From positions 62,001-126,000 of the forward strand of contig NZ_JACVUP010000015.1 of the NCBI RefSeq assembly GCF_016625195.1: a DNA stretch of 64,000 bases, read 5' to 3'. Below the pieces are notes generated by a model. That model was not told the origin of the DNA and made no database searches. It saw nothing but the letters and a program-made list of their open reading frames with translations. This stretch comes from Erwinia sp. S63. Lineage in GTDB: Bacteria > Pseudomonadota > Gammaproteobacteria > Enterobacterales > Enterobacteriaceae. This document shows positions 51,906-60,805 of the stretch, in pieces. Each line of letters opens with the position of its first letter. Positions within the stretch are counted from its first letter, which is position 1. The position numbers and the translations under genes were made by a program.

Positions 51906-52961
51906 ATGACAGACAGAACACACACGCTGGATTCGCCGCCTGTCGCGAGTAAAAAGAAGGCCGATAAAAGTCTCAATCTGGCGCGGTTGCTGCTGGAAGG
52001 GCGCGCCTTTATCGCGCTACTGGTGATTATCGCCACTTTTTCTCTGCTCTCGCCTAACTACTTTACTGGCGCCAACTTCCTGACCATGGCATCGCACGTG
52101 GCGATCTTTGGCTTACCGGCGATTGGCATGCTGCTGGTGATCCTGAATGGCGGCATTGATTTGTCCGTGGGTTCGACGCTGGGTCTGGCCGGGGTGATGG
52201 CCGGATTTATGATGCAGGGCATCAATCTCGAAGCGCTGGGCGTGGTGCTGTATTTGCCAGTGTGGGCAGTGGCGATATTAACGCTGGTGATTGGCGCGCT
52301 GGTGGGATTGGTCAATGGCGTGTTGATCGCCTGGTTCCGCGTTCCGGCATTTGTCGCCACGCTCGGCACCATGTATGTGGCGCGCGGTATTGCCCTGCTG
52401 ATCACTAACGGACTGACCTACAACAAACTCTCTGGCACTGAAGCGCTGGGTAACACCGGCTTTGACTGGCTCGGCTTTAATCGCATCTTCAACATCCCGG
52501 TGGGTGTGCTGGTGCTGGGCGTGGTGGCGCTGGCCTGTGGTTTTCTGCTGAGCCGCTCGGCGTTTGGCCGCTGGCTGTATGCTTCGGGCGGTAACGAGCG
52601 CGCCGCCGATCTCTCCGGCGTACCGGTGAAACGTATCAAAATCAGCGTTTATGTGTTGTCGGGTATCTGTGCCGCGATGGCGGGACTGGTGCTCTCTTCT
52701 CAGCTCACCTCAGCCGGTCCAACGGCGGGCACCACTTATGAACTGACCGCGATTGCCGCGGTGGTGATTGGCGGTGCGGCCTTAACCGGTGGTCGCGGTA
52801 ACGTGCGCGGCACGCTGCTGGGCGCTTTTGTAATCGGTTTTCTCTCTGATGGCTTAGTGATTATCGGCGTCTCTGCCTACTGGCAGACGGTGTTCACTGG
52901 CGCCGTGATTGTGCTGGCGGTATTGCTCAACACTCTGCAATACGGCAAACGCAGTCGCTAA
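51906..52961 (+). CDS. eryF: Erythritol ABC transporter permease EryF
   Basis: Inner-membrane permease of 351 residues in the RbsC/XylH family with eight to ten helices. Signature segments are GIDLSVGSTLGLAGV, LIAWFRVPAFVATLGTMYVARG, AFGRWLYASGGNERAADLSGV and GGAALTGGRGNVRGTLLGAF. The start is either ATG 51885 or 51906; the latter has GGAG eight bases ahead and is used. It probably forms a homodimer served by the double ATPase. Confidence 0.85.
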   Translation: MTDRTHTLDSPPVASKKKADKSLNLARLLLEGRAFIALLVIIATFSLLSPNYFTGANFLTMASHVAIFGLPAIGMLLVILNGGIDLSVGSTLGLAGVMAGFMMQGINLEALGVVLYLPVWAVAILTLVIGALVGLVNGVLIAWFRVPAFVATLGTMYVARGIALLITNGLTYNKLSGTEALGNTGFDWLGFNRIFNIPVGVLVLGVVALACGFLLSRSAFGRWLYASGGNERAADLSGVPVKRIKISVYVLSGICAAMAGLVLSSQLTSAGPTAGTTYELTAIAAVVIGGAALTGGRGNVRGTLLGAFVIGFLSDGLVIIGVSAYWQTVFTGAVIVLAVLLNTLQYGKRSR

Positions 52962-53030
52962 CTCACGCGCGCTGTCTGTCAGCGCGCGGTTATCCGTAAA
53001 ACCTGTACCCTAAATAATAACGGAGCACCT

Positions 53031-53978
53031 ATGTTCACAAAACGTCTGTTTATTGCTGCCGCAGCGATGGCGATCACCACCTTCGCTGCACCGACCTGGG
53101 CGGATAACGGGTTGATGACCATCATCGTCAACGATCCTTCCAACCCTTACTGGCTGACAGAAGGTCAGGTCGCGCAGAAAGCGGCTGAAAAACTCGGCTA
53201 CAGCGCAAAAGTCAGCGCGCACAAAGGTGATACCAACACTGAAAGCCAGCTGATTGATACGGCGATCACCAACAAATCCAAAGCGATCATCCTCGATCCC
53301 GCCAACGCCGACGGTTCAGTGGGATCGGTGAAAAAAGCCATCGCGGCCAACATCCCGGTGTTTATCATCAACGCCGAGCTGAATCAGAGCGGATTGGCCA
53401 AAGCACAGCTGGTTTCCAACAATGCGCAGGGTGCTGCAGTGGGCGCGATGGAGTGGGTGAAGCAGGTGGGTGATACCGCCAACTACGTTGAACTGGTCGG
53501 CCCGCCGTCGGATAACAACGCCGCCACCCGCGCCAACGGTTTTGATACCGTGCTGTCGCAGTACCCCACACTGAAGAAAGTGGGTCAGGAAGTGGCCAAC
53601 TGGGATCGTACTCAGGGCTTTAACAAGATGCAGTCACTGCTGCAGGCTAATCCAAACATTAAAGGCGTGATCAGCGGCAACGATGAAATGGCGCTGGGGG
53701 CGATTGCCGCACTGAAAGAAGCGGGTAAGCTGAACCAAATCAAAGTCGGTGGTTTTGATGGTTCGCCGGATGCGGTGGACGCCGTGAAAGCCGGTACGCT
53801 GGCGTATACCGTGATGCAGCCGGTGGCGCAGTTCGCGCAGAAAGCGGTAGAGCAGGCCGATAGCTTCCTGAAAACCGGTAAAACCGGCGCAGCCTCGGAA
53901 AAGCAGCTGTTTGACTGCATTTTGATCACCAAAGAAAACGCCGGTAACTTCGCGTCACCGTTTGTTCTGAAACAGTAA
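53031..53978 (+). CDS. eryG: Erythritol-binding periplasmic protein EryG
   Basis: 315-residue solute-binding protein of the RbsB type. Signal peptide ends at TWA-DNG. The ligand fold begins MTIIVNDPSNPYWLTEGQVAQKAAEKLG, with AIILDPANADGS, SGNDEMALGAIAALKEAG and VGGFDGSPDAVDAV at the usual places. Start ATG follows CGGAGCACCT. A stem-loop after the stop may protect the message end, as common for abundant binding proteins. Confidence 0.87.
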   Translation: MFTKRLFIAAAAMAITTFAAPTWADNGLMTIIVNDPSNPYWLTEGQVAQKAAEKLGYSAKVSAHKGDTNTESQLIDTAITNKSKAIILDPANADGSVGSVKKAIAANIPVFIINAELNQSGLAKAQLVSNNAQGAAVGAMEWVKQVGDTANYVELVGPPSDNNAATRANGFDTVLSQYPTLKKVGQEVANWDRTQGFNKMQSLLQANPNIKGVISGNDEMALGAIAALKEAGKLNQIKVGGFDGSPDAVDAVKAGTLAYTVMQPVAQFAQKAVEQADSFLKTGKTGAASEKQLFDCILITKENAGNFASPFVLKQ

Positions 53979-53986
53979 TGCATGAA

Positions 53987-54006
53987 GTGCGGCTCTCGGG
54001 CCGCAC
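53987..54006 (+). terminator. Stem-loop after the binding-protein gene
   Basis: GTGCGGC-tctcgg-GCCGCAC is a perfect 7-bp stem eight bases after the stop. It lacks a T run, so it likely acts as a processing or stability element that lets lower levels of the downstream DeoR gene be made. Confidence 0.5.
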
Positions 54007-54133
54007 ACTGCCTGGCGGACGCGCTTCGGTGCACCGCTGCAACCGTCCGAACTGCACATCATTTGCAAAAGGCGCGTTTCCGCGTTGTAATCACCTCGAA
54101 CCCGCTTTTCTGCATCACTTTCCTGGACGAAAT

Positions 54134-55000
54134 ATGGCGCACAACCCGCAGGACTCATCTCTAAACGTCTTCATGGCCGAACCCTTACCCAGCGACAGCC
54201 GTCAGGCTCGGCAGCTGGCGCGACGCCAATTGATCGCGGAAGCCGTGATGGCAGAAGGCGCTATTCGCATTGAAGATATCACCGACCGTTTCGGCATCAG
54301 CCTGATGACCGCGCACCGTGATATTGATGAGATGGTTGAACGCGGATTGCTGCACAAATCGCGTGGGGTGGTCTCCGCCACACCGACCAGTCTGGTGGAG
54401 TCCAGCGATATCTACCGCGCGACCCGTCAACTGGAAGAGAAGCAGGCCATCGCTGAGATGGCGACTACTTACCTGGAACCGGGCCAGGCGATCTTCCTTG
54501 ATGATTCCACCACGGTATTGCAGATGGCGCGTTTGTTACCCGCGCGCGCACCGTTAACGGTGATCACCAACTCCCTGACGTTGATGAATGAGCTGCGCAA
54601 CGGGCGCGATATCACGCTGATGGGGCTGGGCGGTCAGTTTTATCACTGGTGTAATGCCTTTATGGGTCGCATGACCCGTGAAGAAATCGCCAGCCTGCGC
54701 GCCGACGTGTTCTTCGTCAGCATGTCAGCCATCATCGATGACGCGGTGTTTCATCAATCAGCCGAAACCGTCGAAACCAAACGAGCGATGTTTGATGCCG
54801 CGCAGAAACGTATTCTGATGATGGATAACACCAAATTTCAACGCCGGGCACTGCATCGCTTTGCCCATCTCAGCGAGTTCGATGTGGTGATTGTCAATCA
54901 GGGCACGCCGGTGCCGATTCTGCGTCGTCTGCAGGATCTGGGAGTGAACGTCGTGGTTGCGCCCATGAAGACCCACGCTGGATCGCGCGAAGAAGCCTGA
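54134..55000 (+). CDS. DeoR-family regulator of the erythritol cluster
   Basis: 288-residue repressor. Winged helix about 32-85 (AVMAEGAIRIEDITDRFGISLMTAHRDIDEMVERGLL), then a DeoRC sensor (FLDDSTTVLQMARLL, ITLMGLGGQFYHWCNAFMG, MMDNTKFQRRALHRFAHL). ATG 54134 is preferred (GGACGAAAT before it); the frame stays open back to the eryG stop. Rhizobial ery loci also carry a DeoR-type gene (eryR). It is the last gene of the transporter operon. With SorC-type EryD the cluster has two repressors. Confidence 0.82.
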   Translation: MAHNPQDSSLNVFMAEPLPSDSRQARQLARRQLIAEAVMAEGAIRIEDITDRFGISLMTAHRDIDEMVERGLLHKSRGVVSATPTSLVESSDIYRATRQLEEKQAIAEMATTYLEPGQAIFLDDSTTVLQMARLLPARAPLTVITNSLTLMNELRNGRDITLMGLGGQFYHWCNAFMGRMTREEIASLRADVFFVSMSAIIDDAVFHQSAETVETKRAMFDAAQKRILMMDNTKFQRRALHRFAHLSEFDVVIVNQGTPVPILRRLQDLGVNVVVAPMKTHAGSREEA

Positions 55001-55084
55001 TTCCCCTGCAAATTCATTCCATCAGATGACCTAAGGCGCGCACTGTCGGCCGCGGCAGTGGTGCATCGGCCTGTTCAAATGCGT

Positions 55085-55115
55085 TTGACAATGCAATCTA
55101 CCTACTAGTAGATTG
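55085..55115 (+). promoter_or_regulatory. Promoter and TetR operator of the peroxidase operon
   Basis: TTGACA (55085-55090) and TAGATT (55109-55114) are 18 bases apart. Between them lies CAATCTAC-ctacta-GTAGATTG (55094-55115), a perfect 8-base dyad that would block polymerase. A near copy (19 of 22 bases) lies at 57743-57764. Confidence 0.7.
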
Positions 55116-55220
55116 ATGACTCTGCAACCGTGAACGAAGACGGTGCAATGAATTGCCACGCGCTAATCATTCAGCTCGGGTAACTGCCTTGTCTTAATTT
55201 ATGCCATGTTGAGCGAACCT

Positions 55221-56264
55221 ATGAACAAGCCTTCTCTTACGACCGGCCAGACACTCACCCGTCTGGCTGCTATTGCAGTGGTACCATTGATAGTCATCGC
55301 GTTATTTCTCTGGGCTGGCGGCTGGTTAACGCCGGATAAGTTGACCTCAGATAAACTCGTCACCGTTCTACAAAAATCAGGCGGGGAGCATCCCGGTTAT
55401 CGCCGCAATCATGCCAAGGGCGTGTGCATCAACGGCAGCTTTGCCGCTAACGGTAATGCCAGCACGCTGTCGCGTGCCGGGCTGTTTGCGCCGGGCGAAA
55501 CCCCGGTGATTGGGCGCTTTGCCATTGCCGGTGGCAATCCAAACGCTCCGGATTATGCCGTGCCGGTGCGCAGCATGGCGTTAGCGTTTTATCAAAAAGA
55601 TGGTCAGCAATGGCGCACCGGGATGAATGCCATGCCGATATTTCCGGTGAATAGCGTCGAAGGGTTTTACGACCTGCAAATCGCCACGCTGCCGGATGCC
55701 AAAACAGGCAAACCCGATCCCGCGAAAATTCAGGCCTTCGTACAAAAGCATCCTGAAATCAAACCCTTCTTCGGCTGGGCTCAGCAGTATGTTCCTTCCT
55801 CTAGCTGGGCGAGCGATCGCTACAATAGCCTTAACGCCTTCAACTTTGTTGATTCGGCCGGCAAGAGCCATGTGGTGCGCTGGAGTATGGTGCCTCATAG
55901 CGACTATCAGCCGATTAATGCCACTGATAAGAATGACAGCAACTTCCTGCAAAGCGATCTGCAACAGCGTCTTGCCAAAGGGCCGCTGCGGTGGGATCTG
56001 ATCATCACTGTCGCAGACGCGCAGGATAAAAGCAGCGATGCCTCAATTGCCTGGCCAGCGGACCGACAGACCATCAATGCAGGAACCCTGACGATTAACC
56101 AAACCACGCCGCAGCAACAGGGCGCCTGTAACGATATCAATTACGATCCGCTGATTCTGCCCGAGGGCATCACCGCCTCAGATGATCCGATCCTCAATGC
56201 ACGTTCATCGGCTTATGCCAAATCCTACAACGCCCGTACCCGTGAACAGGCAGGAGCACACTGA
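55221..56264 (+). CDS. Membrane-anchored catalase-family peroxidase (SrpA-like)
   Basis: 347-residue small heme peroxidase of the catalase superfamily. One N-terminal membrane helix (AAIAVVPLIVIALFLWAGGW) exports the domain to the periplasm. The distal His lies in RRNHAKGVCINGSF and the proximal heme Tyr in NARSSAYAKSYNAR (R-x3-Y). It is much shorter than true catalases (480-750). The start is ATG 55221 (GAGCGAAC before) or 55206. The stop shares a base with the cytochrome ATG (TGATG), so a cytochrome b561 may supply electrons to it. Confidence 0.85.
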   Translation: MNKPSLTTGQTLTRLAAIAVVPLIVIALFLWAGGWLTPDKLTSDKLVTVLQKSGGEHPGYRRNHAKGVCINGSFAANGNASTLSRAGLFAPGETPVIGRFAIAGGNPNAPDYAVPVRSMALAFYQKDGQQWRTGMNAMPIFPVNSVEGFYDLQIATLPDAKTGKPDPAKIQAFVQKHPEIKPFFGWAQQYVPSSSWASDRYNSLNAFNFVDSAGKSHVVRWSMVPHSDYQPINATDKNDSNFLQSDLQQRLAKGPLRWDLIITVADAQDKSSDASIAWPADRQTINAGTLTINQTTPQQQGACNDINYDPLILPEGITASDDPILNARSSAYAKSYNARTREQAGAH

Positions 56265-56815
56265 TGAAACACACTGAGACTTTCCATCCGGCGTTGCGCG
56301 CAATTCACTGGTTGATGGCTGCCGCTATTATGACCATGCTGTTTATCGGCGTGGCCATGGTCGCCACCGTCTCGTCATTGCACAGCTTGCTAGTGGCGAT
56401 TCATAAACCATTGGGCGTGATGATTTTGCTGTTGGTCGTGGTGCGGTTGTGGTTGCGTTTTACCACCGCCAAACCCGCACTGCCGTCCACGCTGTCAAAC
56501 GCGCAAAAAGCGCTGGCACATGTTTCACATTGGGCGCTGTACGCCATGATGCTGGCCCAGCCACTGATTGGCTGGGCGATGCTGTCGGCGGCAGGCTATC
56601 CGGTGAGTCTGGGAGGCAGTCTGGTGCTGCCACCCATCACGCCGATCAGCAATGACCTGTATGCCTGGTTGCGTCCGCTGCATACCTGGGTGGCCTTAGC
56701 CTTGTTCGTCACGGTGATGCTGCATCTTGCCGCCGCGTTGTTCCATGCGCTGATTCTGCGTGATGGCGTATTCAGAAGTATGACCGGTCGCCGTAAGCGT
56801 CCTGAAGCGCCTTGA
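56264..56815 (+). CDS. Cytochrome b561-family membrane protein
   Basis: 183-residue inner-membrane diheme protein with four helices. Histidines for heme ligation are in ALRAIHWLMAAA, LLVAIHKPLGVMIL, ALAHVSHWALYAMMLAQPLIGWAM and PLHTWVALALF, the standard CybB pattern. It moves electrons from the quinone pool. Coupled by a 1-base overlap to the peroxidase upstream, it is a likely electron donor for peroxide reduction in the periplasm. Confidence 0.9.
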   Translation: MKHTETFHPALRAIHWLMAAAIMTMLFIGVAMVATVSSLHSLLVAIHKPLGVMILLLVVVRLWLRFTTAKPALPSTLSNAQKALAHVSHWALYAMMLAQPLIGWAMLSAAGYPVSLGGSLVLPPITPISNDLYAWLRPLHTWVALALFVTVMLHLAAALFHALILRDGVFRSMTGRRKRPEAP

Positions 56816-56893
56816 CATCCCGGCTGCAGGTCAGTAGGTTCAGTGCCAATTTACTGATTTGCAGCCATTTCATCTTTGCTGCCGGAGCCCTGC

Positions 56894-57484
56894 ATGACCG
56901 TCGAACGTTCGCCGAAAGCCACTGAAATCATTAACCACACCCGTGCGCTACTCACCTCCGGCGGATATAAAAGCTTTAGCTATGCCGATTTGGCAGAACG
57001 CGTGCAAATTCGTAAAGCCAGTATTCATCATCATTTTCCGGGCAAAGCCGATCTGGTGCTGGCGGTGGTCAATGATTATCGTCAGGAAGCGCGTGCCGGC
57101 ATGGCCGCGACCAGTGAGCATTTCAGCGATGATCCGCTGGCTGAACTGAACGGTTATGTGAACTTCTGGGCAACCTGCATTAAGGAAAACAGCTCACCGT
57201 TCTGTATCTGCGTGATGCTGGCAGTGGAGCTGCCGACCTTACCGGAAGAGGTGGCGGCTGAAGTGACCGGACATTTCGCCGATCTGTCCGCGTGGCTGGC
57301 CGGTGTGTTGCAGAAGGGGGAAAAGCGCGGGGTGTTTATTCTGCGTGAAGGGGCGGAAATGGAGGCCAAATCGCTGATGGCGACGGTGCATGGTGCGATG
57401 ATAGCTGCGCGCGCGTTTAATAACCCCGAACTGTTCTTACCCATGATTAAACCGGTGCTTAACAGTCTGGTTATTTCCGTTTAA
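56894..57484 (+). CDS. TetR-family repressor
   Basis: 196-residue repressor. N-terminal helix-turn-helix: LTSGGYKSFSYADLAERVQIRKASIHHHFPGKADLVLAV. The helical ligand domain has cysteines in FCICVMLAVE, which could sense oxidants or electrophiles in the way NemR does. Start ATG 56894 follows CCGGAGCCC. Two matching operators flank its locus, at 55094-55115 and 57743-57764; a half-site GTAGGTT (56834-56840) lies ahead of the gene itself. It most likely represses the peroxidase operon and the 66-residue gene. Confidence 0.85.
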   Translation: MTVERSPKATEIINHTRALLTSGGYKSFSYADLAERVQIRKASIHHHFPGKADLVLAVVNDYRQEARAGMAATSEHFSDDPLAELNGYVNFWATCIKENSSPFCICVMLAVELPTLPEEVAAEVTGHFADLSAWLAGVLQKGEKRGVFILREGAEMEAKSLMATVHGAMIAARAFNNPELFLPMIKPVLNSLVISV

Positions 57485-57499
57485 TGACCTCGCGGCCAT

Positions 57500-57700
57500 T
57501 TATCCTCGCGACTCTTTCATCAGTAACAGAATCACTTTATCCACCAAATAAGGTGCCTGCTTATTTAATTCAGGATCGTTGCGTAATTGCGTAGCAATGT
57601 GCAACGCAAATTCGCGAACCTTCTGTTTATCCGCTTGCGTTGATTCACAATCTGAAGGACGGCAGGCAGGATATTGGTTAGGAAAATGAATCACACTCAC
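57500..57700 (-). CDS. Small protein under the TetR operator
   Basis: Unrecognised 66-residue soluble protein. The start is GTG 57700 with AGGGGG four bases before; the frame runs upstream to a TTG that is the promoter -35 box, so that start is excluded. The N-terminal part has two cysteines (YPACRPSDCES), and a helical C-terminal part follows (KVREFALHIATQL, then APYLVDKVILLLMKES). Its promoter carries the same operator as the peroxidase operon, so it is probably induced with it. Function unknown. Confidence 0.68.
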   Translation of the reverse strand: MSVIHFPNQYPACRPSDCESTQADKQKVREFALHIATQLRNDPELNKQAPYLVDKVILLLMKESRG

Positions 57701-57742
57701 AATGCCCCCTGAAATTGTTGCTAAGTTAAGCTGAATGAATAT

Positions 57743-57772
57743 TAATCTACTAGTTGGTAGGTTGACAGTCAA
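57743..57772 (-). promoter_or_regulatory. Second TetR operator and promoter
   Basis: Minus strand: TTGACT, 17 bases, TAGATT. The operator CAACCTACCAACTAGTAGATTA (57764-57743, two ten-to-twelve base halves) matches the upstream site at 19 of 22 positions and sits between the boxes in the same way. Predicted transcript start is about 35 bases before GTG 57700. Confidence 0.65.
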
Positions 57773-58018
57773 GGGATGGATTAACAGTAAAGCACAGCAG
57801 GTTTAAACCTCCGTGAGAGGCCGACCAGAGGCGTTGCGCGCGCTTTCTCACCGCTTCGCCAGTACCGCCTGAAAATAGGAATTTTTACCTTTCGCCGTTT
57901 CACAAATCCTCTTAAATTAGCGCCGACGAGCAGTGCAAGTCGCCAACGATTTGGTGTCTTAACAACAATCAAATTAAAAACAATTGCATTCCATTTTTTA
58001 ATGGTAATGAGGATTTCG

Positions 58019-58228
58019 ATGCTTTTAAAACGCAGCTGCAGTATCGCCATTGTCGCTTTAGTCTGTTTATCAGTTACCGCTTGTGGCATGTCGCATCGTG
58101 GTCGTAATACGGCAATTGGTGCGGGTGTTGGTGCTGTGGGTGGCGCGGTATTAACCGGCGGCAGTACCTTTGGTACGCTGGGTGGTGCAGCCATCGGTGG
58201 CTTGATTGGTCATGAAGTGAGTCGTTGA
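58019..58228 (+). CDS. osmB: Osmotically inducible lipoprotein OsmB
   Basis: 69-residue outer-membrane lipoprotein. Signal peptide with lipobox VTAC (Cys about residue 22). The mature part is a glycine zipper: RNTAIGAGVGAVGGAVLTGG and FGTLGGAAIGGLIGHEV, near-identical to E. coli OsmB. Start ATG 58019 has GAGG six bases upstream. In E. coli it is induced by high salt and stationary phase through RcsB and RpoS; no such box was traced here. Confidence 0.93.
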   Translation: MLLKRSCSIAIVALVCLSVTACGMSHRGRNTAIGAGVGAVGGAVLTGGSTFGTLGGAAIGGLIGHEVSR

Positions 58229-58243
58229 TTCATACTGCTGATC

Positions 58244-58276
58244 TATTTCGTCGCGCACTCAATGCGCGACGAAATA
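58244..58276. terminator. Bidirectional terminator, osmB / amidohydrolase
   Basis: TATTTCGTCGCGCA-ctcaa-TGCGCGACGAAATA is a perfect 14-bp stem followed by ATAACTTTT, between convergent genes. Confidence 0.9.
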
Positions 58277-58307
58277 ATAACTTTTATACCTTCGTTTTAT
58301 TCCCCGA

Positions 58308-59678
58308 TTAGATTTTCTTTAACTGGCCAAATACCTGTTTGCCGTTATGGAAGGTTGCTATCACGGGTGCAACATGCGCCACCGCTTCGGCAGAACAACT
58401 CGCCGCCACTAACATCATCGTTGCGCTATCCTGCGCCTTCGGCCACTGTTGTTCACCCTGGCTATTCAGCGGCAGCACTTCATTGGTGGCGATACCCAAT
58501 GCGCGACTCAATGAGAACTCATCCGGGCCACGATACAACTGCGCATAGACGTTGGCTTTTTCCAGCATGCTGCCGCTGCCAAAAGGTTGCCAGTGGTCGG
58601 CAATGGTATCGGTGCCGGACCATACCGGGACGCCCGCCGCACGCAACTGTGGCAATGGCATGATCACGCGCCCAATCGGCACGGTGGTGGCGATGCTGAA
58701 CTGCTGCTCTTTGAGTTCCCTGATCATCGCATCCAGCTCTTTTCCTGATAACGTGCCCAGTGCAAACGCATGGCTGATGGTCACTTTGCCTTTTAACTGA
58801 GGATTCTCACGCACCGTTTTCAGCATGTAGCGTATCGCGGCCACACCGTGCGGCTCGGTTTCGTGCAAGTGGATATCCACCGGCGCAGCAAAATCGAGTG
58901 CGATGCTGAACATCGTATCCAGCGATTTCTCCATCGCACCATCAACGTTGGTCGGATCCAGGCCGCCGACAAAATTGGCGCCCATTTTCATCGCTTCACG
59001 CATCATGCCTTCGACCCTGGACCGCAACAGTCCATGCTGCGGGAAGGCGACAATCTTCGCGGTAAAGTCCTGACGGTGGTTAGCAACCGCCTGTTGCAAG
59101 TGCGCCAACCCGTCCAGTTTGCTAATCGGGTCGATGTTGCAGTGGCTGCGCGCTTCGGTGCTGCCTTTCGATTGCAGCAAACCAATCAGCTTTTCGGCAC
59201 GCATTTCTGAGGTCGGCACAATCTCAGGAAGAATCTGCTCCTCCTGATGAATCATATCAATCACGCTTTTACGCGGCAGCGGGGCGCGCCAGCCATTGCC
59301 ATAAAAGGTTTTATCAAGGTGGATGTGCATGTCGCGCGTTGCAGGCAGCAGAATATGGCCCGCCGCATCCCAGGCGGGAAGGGTGCTGCTGAAACCCGCC
59401 GCGTGGATACCCGCGATATTTGCGCCGTTCACTTCGATATCGTACAAACCGGTGCGTGTCGCGGTGATCACGTCGTGGTGACGTACAAAGGCTTCTTCCA
59501 GCCGCACATTGCGCAGCAGATAGTGGCTAACGTCGATCTGCATCAGGTTTTCAGGGGGACAGGCAGCGGCCGCAGCGGTACGGCTACTTAATCCGGCACC
59601 GAGCAGCGTGCCTGCCGCCGTGAGTTTGATGCCAGCGGAAAGAAAGTCTCGGCGGTTGCCGGAAGTCATGAGGCTCAT
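58308..59678 (-). CDS. Tat-exported amidohydrolase (cytosine deaminase-like)
   Basis: 456-residue metal-dependent hydrolase. The N-terminus is a twin-arginine signal, GNRRDFLSAGIKLTAAGTLLGA with AAAAA before the mature part, so it folds before export to the periplasm. Metal ligands match the CodA group: RDMHIHLDKTF, DIHLHETE, ISHAFALG and WSGTDTIADHW. Such enzymes deaminate or hydrolyse cyclic amides. Start ATG 59678 has AAGGAG about ten bases upstream. It is third on the strand after an aromatic permease and an extradiol dioxygenase, with a 136-base gap. The link to aromatic catabolism is by position only. Confidence 0.8.
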   Translation of the reverse strand: MSLMTSGNRRDFLSAGIKLTAAGTLLGAGLSSRTAAAAACPPENLMQIDVSHYLLRNVRLEEAFVRHHDVITATRTGLYDIEVNGANIAGIHAAGFSSTLPAWDAAGHILLPATRDMHIHLDKTFYGNGWRAPLPRKSVIDMIHQEEQILPEIVPTSEMRAEKLIGLLQSKGSTEARSHCNIDPISKLDGLAHLQQAVANHRQDFTAKIVAFPQHGLLRSRVEGMMREAMKMGANFVGGLDPTNVDGAMEKSLDTMFSIALDFAAPVDIHLHETEPHGVAAIRYMLKTVRENPQLKGKVTISHAFALGTLSGKELDAMIRELKEQQFSIATTVPIGRVIMPLPQLRAAGVPVWSGTDTIADHWQPFGSGSMLEKANVYAQLYRGPDEFSLSRALGIATNEVLPLNSQGEQQWPKAQDSATMMLVAASCSAEAVAHVAPVIATFHNGKQVFGQLKKI

Positions 59679-59814
59679 CGATTATGTTCTCCTTGTAGGG
59701 GAGATTTACCCTAGAGGAGCGATCAGCGCTGTGCTGTGATTTTTTCCACTGATAACTATGGAGAAAAGTAATGACGCATCGGACAGCATCGCTATCCGAT
59801 GTTCTGTAGAAGGG

Positions 59815-60795
59815 TTAATGATTTTGCGGTTTGGGCATCGGCGGTGTGCCATGAGTATGGAACGTCTCAATGGTTTTCAGGCCCCACGCCTGGCCTTTCT
59901 TGCGTTCGCTTTCCGTCCAGACCACCGTCTGCCAGTCTGGCGCGAGTATCAGTCGGGCCCCGGAATTGGCCAGCTCGACGCGATTCCCCGCCGGTTCCCA
60001 GACATACAGGAAAAACGTGCCCTGAATGGCATGTTTGTGAGGGCCGGTTTCAATGTGCACGCCGTTTTCCAGGAAGATGTCGGCCGCGCGCAGAATGTCT
60101 TCTCGCGTATCGGTGGCGTAGGTCACATGGTGCAAACGTCCATTACCGCCACCGTGCTCCTCGGTACAGGCCAAATCATAGGTTTTATTATTGATGGTGA
60201 ACCAGCAGCCACCAATCCGCCCATTATCCAGCTGAATCATCTCTGTTACGCGCGAGCCTAAGCAGGTTTCCATAAAGCGCTTGAATTCACTGACATCGGC
60301 AGCCAACAGATTGAGGTGATCCAGACGACGCGGACAGGCGCCACGCGCATGGTAACGCTGAGACAGGTTTTTCAGCGACGGGCGTTGGTCATCGGGCGCC
60401 TGATAACGGACCGTGTCGTAATAGATCTCAAAAATATGGCCAAAAGGATCGGTAAAGCGAAATGCCTGCCCGTGCCCCTGATCGTCGTTGACCCACCCAA
60501 GCACTTCATAGGGGCTGGCTTCAATCGCCGCAACACGCCGTTCCAGCGCAGCCTGTGAAGCGGCGCGATAGGCAATGTGCCCCACGCCGGTCGTGTGATG
60601 ACGCGTAAGCTTCAGGCTGTGAAACTCATAATCATCCCAGGCGCGCAGCCAGGCGTGATCGTTGTCCTGCGCGGTGACCGTCAAGCCATAAACATTGACA
60701 AAGAAGTTGAGGCTCTCTTCAAACTTGTCGGTGTAAAGCTCCACGTGAGCCAGATGCGCAATATCGAAGCAGGGTTCAGAAAGTTGAGATGTCAT
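59815..60795 (-). CDS. Type I extradiol (catechol 2,3-type) dioxygenase
   Basis: 326-residue ring-cleaving enzyme with two VOC domains (about 10-125 and 155-280). Fe(II) ligands are placed as in the family: His160 (RLDHLN), His223 (RLHHVTY), Glu274 (NRVELAN). The Tyr and His near the site (DLAC, GPHKHAIQG) are also typical. It opens a catechol-like ring next to the hydroxyls. Start ATG 60795 follows AGGAATGG; this leaves ten bases after the permease stop. Natural substrate unknown; the neighbouring GalB-like gene suggests a carboxylated catechol. Confidence 0.86.
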   Translation of the reverse strand: MTSQLSEPCFDIAHLAHVELYTDKFEESLNFFVNVYGLTVTAQDNDHAWLRAWDDYEFHSLKLTRHHTTGVGHIAYRAASQAALERRVAAIEASPYEVLGWVNDDQGHGQAFRFTDPFGHIFEIYYDTVRYQAPDDQRPSLKNLSQRYHARGACPRRLDHLNLLAADVSEFKRFMETCLGSRVTEMIQLDNGRIGGCWFTINNKTYDLACTEEHGGGNGRLHHVTYATDTREDILRAADIFLENGVHIETGPHKHAIQGTFFLYVWEPAGNRVELANSGARLILAPDWQTVVWTESERKKGQAWGLKTIETFHTHGTPPMPKPQNH

Positions 60796-60805
60796 GATGC
60801 CATTC

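Noticed and set aside
57701..57772. Longer form of the 66-residue protein
   Set aside because: The added codons run through the -35 box and TetR operator; GTG 57700 has AGGGGG ahead.
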